Source: Paenirhizobium naphthalenivorans (GTDB taxonomy: Bacteria > Pseudomonadota > Alphaproteobacteria > Rhizobiales > Rhizobiaceae). Taken from it: a stretch of 64,000 bases of DNA. Shown here in pieces: positions 62,581-64,000 of the stretch (position 1 is its first letter; each line of letters starts with the position of its first letter). The DNA lies in assembly GCF_007992095.1 (NCBI RefSeq), contig NZ_BJZP01000014.1, positions 53,151 through 117,150 on the forward strand. The letters are read 5' to 3'. The notes under the pieces were generated by a model. That model was not told where the DNA came from. It saw only the letters and a list, made by a program, of their open reading frames with translations, and ran no database searches. The position numbers and the translations under genes are program-made.

Positions 62581-63189
62581 ATGAGCGATCAATCCCATAC
62601 GCACCAAGCCGTCGCCTGGGCAAAACAGCGTCTCGATGATGTGGACGCGATCATTTCCGAAATCGAGAAGACATCGGACTCGCTGAAGGACACGGCACGC
62701 AAGGAAGCCGATGCCGCGCTCGCCCGGCTCAAGGCTTCCCGCGGCACAATCCAGAAGATCTACGACGATCTGCGCACTGAAGCGCAAGCGGTGAAGGGCA
62801 GCGTCGAAGATATCCAGGATGCGCTGGAGGCCGAGTGGATCGAGGTCGAATCCGCCTTCCAGACCTATCTGTCGGCGGTGAGGGATCAGGCCGAAACGGT
62901 CCGTGAGGTCGTCGTTGCTCGGGCAAAAGCCCAGCGGCGGTCCTGGGAAGCGTCCCTGACGGCTTTGCGCCAGCAGGCGGTAGATGCCGTCGATACGGCG
63001 CGCGGGGAGTTCGACGCCGCGATTAAGCGGCTGTCGGACGAAGCGGAAAAATTCCAGGCGAGAATCGGTGAGGCCAAGGATGCCGGCGACGAGTCCTGGA
63101 AGGCCGTCAAGGGGGGGCTTGCGGATGCACGGGCCGTTCACGACCGCACGATCCAGAAGATCAAGGACGCCTTCTCGAAACTGCTTTGA
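62581..63189 (+). CDS. Cytoplasmic coiled-coil protein, 202 aa
   Basis: No known family recognised. ATG 62581 follows AAAAGGAAACACCCG. The protein is almost entirely helical with heptad repeats ('LDDVDAIISEIEKTSDSLKDTA', 'ALARLKASRGTIQKIYDDLRTEAQAVKGSVEDI', 'ALRQQAVDAVDTARGEFDAAIKRLSDEAEKF'). No signal peptide. It resembles the next gene's product in layout: 'W-x-x-x-(Q/R)-L-x-(D/E)-(V/L)-D-A-x-I' near the N-terminus and a run of Ala/Arg/Glu helices. The pair appears to be a duplication, one copy kept in the cytoplasm. It may bind the cell envelope or a polymer from inside; function unknown. Confidence 0.75.
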   Translation: MSDQSHTHQAVAWAKQRLDDVDAIISEIEKTSDSLKDTARKEADAALARLKASRGTIQKIYDDLRTEAQAVKGSVEDIQDALEAEWIEVESAFQTYLSAVRDQAETVREVVVARAKAQRRSWEASLTALRQQAVDAVDTARGEFDAAIKRLSDEAEKFQARIGEAKDAGDESWKAVKGGLADARAVHDRTIQKIKDAFSKLL

Positions 63190-63236
63190 TCGTACGCATC
63201 GGCGATCTCCACAACAGAAAACCAGGGAGAACCGAC

Positions 63237-63962
63237 ATGAAACTCCGCTTATCCGCAACTGGTCTGGCCCTCGTTGCCCAGACCGCGCTGTTTTCGGCTC
63301 CGGCCGTCCTCGCGCAGGAGACCCCCACGCAGACTGCTCTTGCCTCTCAGGACGACCCCTCGCTTGCCAGGCAAGCACTGGAATGGTCGCAGGATCAGCT
63401 TGCCGAGCTTGATGCGACCATTGCTGTCCTCGAGAAGGAAGCCGCAAAACTTCAGGACGTGGCTCGTACAAGGGCCGAGGAGGCGCTGAAGACGCTTCGC
63501 GACCGGCGCGACGCCTACAGGATCCAGGCCGAGGAGTCCGTGGCCAACGCCAGGACCTGGACGGACGCGCAGGTGGCCGAGGCGCGCAAGTCGCTCGACG
63601 ACAACTGGGTCGCATTCCAGACCACGCGCGACGAATATCTCGAAACGGCCAAGGCGGATCTCGCGACCCGCCGGGCGGTATTGGAAGCCGAATTGGAGGC
63701 GCGCCGGAAGGCTTGGCAGACAGCGCTCGACGAACTGCGCGCCGATGCGGAAAAACTCGCTGCCGATCAGCGGGCTTCGATCGATGCCCGTATCGCTGCC
63801 CTGAACGCCCAAGTGGACGAGGCGAGCGCCCGCATCGCACGCCTCCAGGATGCTTCCGCCGAGGCATGGGAGAAGACGAAGCAGGGCTATGCGGATACGC
63901 AAAAAGTCTTCCTCGACACCTATGCCTCGATCCGCAAATCCATAAGGGACGCGACGAAGTAG
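63237..63962 (+). CDS. Exported coiled-coil protein, 241 aa
   Basis: ATG 63237 follows AGGGAGAACC. A signal peptide ('MKLRLSATGLALVAQTALFSAP', cleavage after 'AVLAQ') leads into a helical, Ala/Glu/Arg-rich body: 'ALEWSQDQLAELDATIAVLEKEAAKLQD', 'ARTRAEEALKTLRDRRDAYRIQAEE', then several further heptad stretches. It is related in layout to the product of 62581-63189 but is exported to the periplasm. No lipobox is seen. The two genes are 47 bp apart and probably co-transcribed. Unknown function. Confidence 0.75.
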   Translation: MKLRLSATGLALVAQTALFSAPAVLAQETPTQTALASQDDPSLARQALEWSQDQLAELDATIAVLEKEAAKLQDVARTRAEEALKTLRDRRDAYRIQAEESVANARTWTDAQVAEARKSLDDNWVAFQTTRDEYLETAKADLATRRAVLEAELEARRKAWQTALDELRADAEKLAADQRASIDARIAALNAQVDEASARIARLQDASAEAWEKTKQGYADTQKVFLDTYASIRKSIRDATK

Positions 63963-64000
63963 TCCCTATGCGCCGGAGGCGACGGTCCGCCCCAATCCCG

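Noticed and set aside
1..64000. CRISPR arrays, tRNA or rRNA genes and repABC replication genes
   Set aside because: Looked for direct repeats with regular spacing, tRNA-like stems and Rep signatures; none were seen.

Overview
The window looks like part of a large conjugative catabolic plasmid, or a plasmid-derived island, from a member of the Rhizobiales (Rhizobium/Agrobacterium/Ensifer/Ochrobactrum type). The evidence is high GC, rhizobial SD sites, a complete Ti-plasmid-type tra region whose TraA, TraC, TraD, TraF, TraM and TraR lengths (1100, 98, 71, 176, 102 and 234 aa) fit what I recall of the Ti versions, and quorum-sensing control genes. I saw no tRNA, rRNA, repABC or CRISPR array.

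Layout. (1) 1-722: 3' end of an IS110-family transposase. (2) 999-16573: plasmid accessory or leading-region genes. These are a 1,698-aa adenine methylase/helicase fusion, a ParB-domain protein, several uncharacterised genes (one probably DUF7007), a zinc-ribbon protein, an ArdC-like antirestriction protein, a DUF6884/YaaA-like protein, a toxin-antitoxin pair with a palindromic operator over its promoter, a broken Phd-type antitoxin, DUF736, a 56-aa small protein, an HU protein and a WGR-domain protein. Several are separated by 350-800 bp GC-rich, hairpin-rich leaders, two of which share a repeated block. (3) 16748-26429: traG-traD-traC read leftward, an RSF1010/Ti-type oriT with a tra box, traA-traF-traB-traH read rightward, then traM and convergent traR. 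traI and the trb mating-pair genes are not in the window.

(4) 26805-50879: an aromatic degradation module of the naphthalene-via-gentisate type. The rightward genes encode a three-component ring-hydroxylating dioxygenase (alpha, beta, Rieske ferredoxin), cis-dihydrodiol dehydrogenase, a salicylaldehyde dehydrogenase-like enzyme, a P450, an FAH hydrolase, a [2Fe-2S] ferredoxin, gentisate 1,2-dioxygenase, hydratase-aldolase, HCCA isomerase, extradiol dioxygenase, ferredoxin reductase, an OmpW/AlkL-like porin and a GST. The leftward operon encodes a TAXI-TRAP uptake system, fumarylpyruvate hydrolase, maleylpyruvate isomerase, an AceE-like ThDP enzyme, a class III CoA-transferase and an HMG-CoA-lyase-family enzyme. 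Together they could take a bicyclic arene to salicylate and pyruvate, then gentisate, then fumarate and pyruvate. The one missing canonical step, salicylate 5-hydroxylase, has no second Rieske oxygenase; the P450 with its own ferredoxin is the best candidate. A MarR regulator sits inside the module, and near-identical 14-bp sites lie at both divergent promoter regions.

(5) 51162-54650: pyruvate carboxylase whose C-terminal tail runs into an insertion sequence. (6) 54600-56545: IS701-type transposase remnant interrupted by a complete IS5-family element with a TTA target duplication. (7) 56751-63962: tetR-MFP-RND efflux operon, a divergent second TetR gene, and two related coiled-coil proteins, one cytoplasmic and one with a signal peptide.
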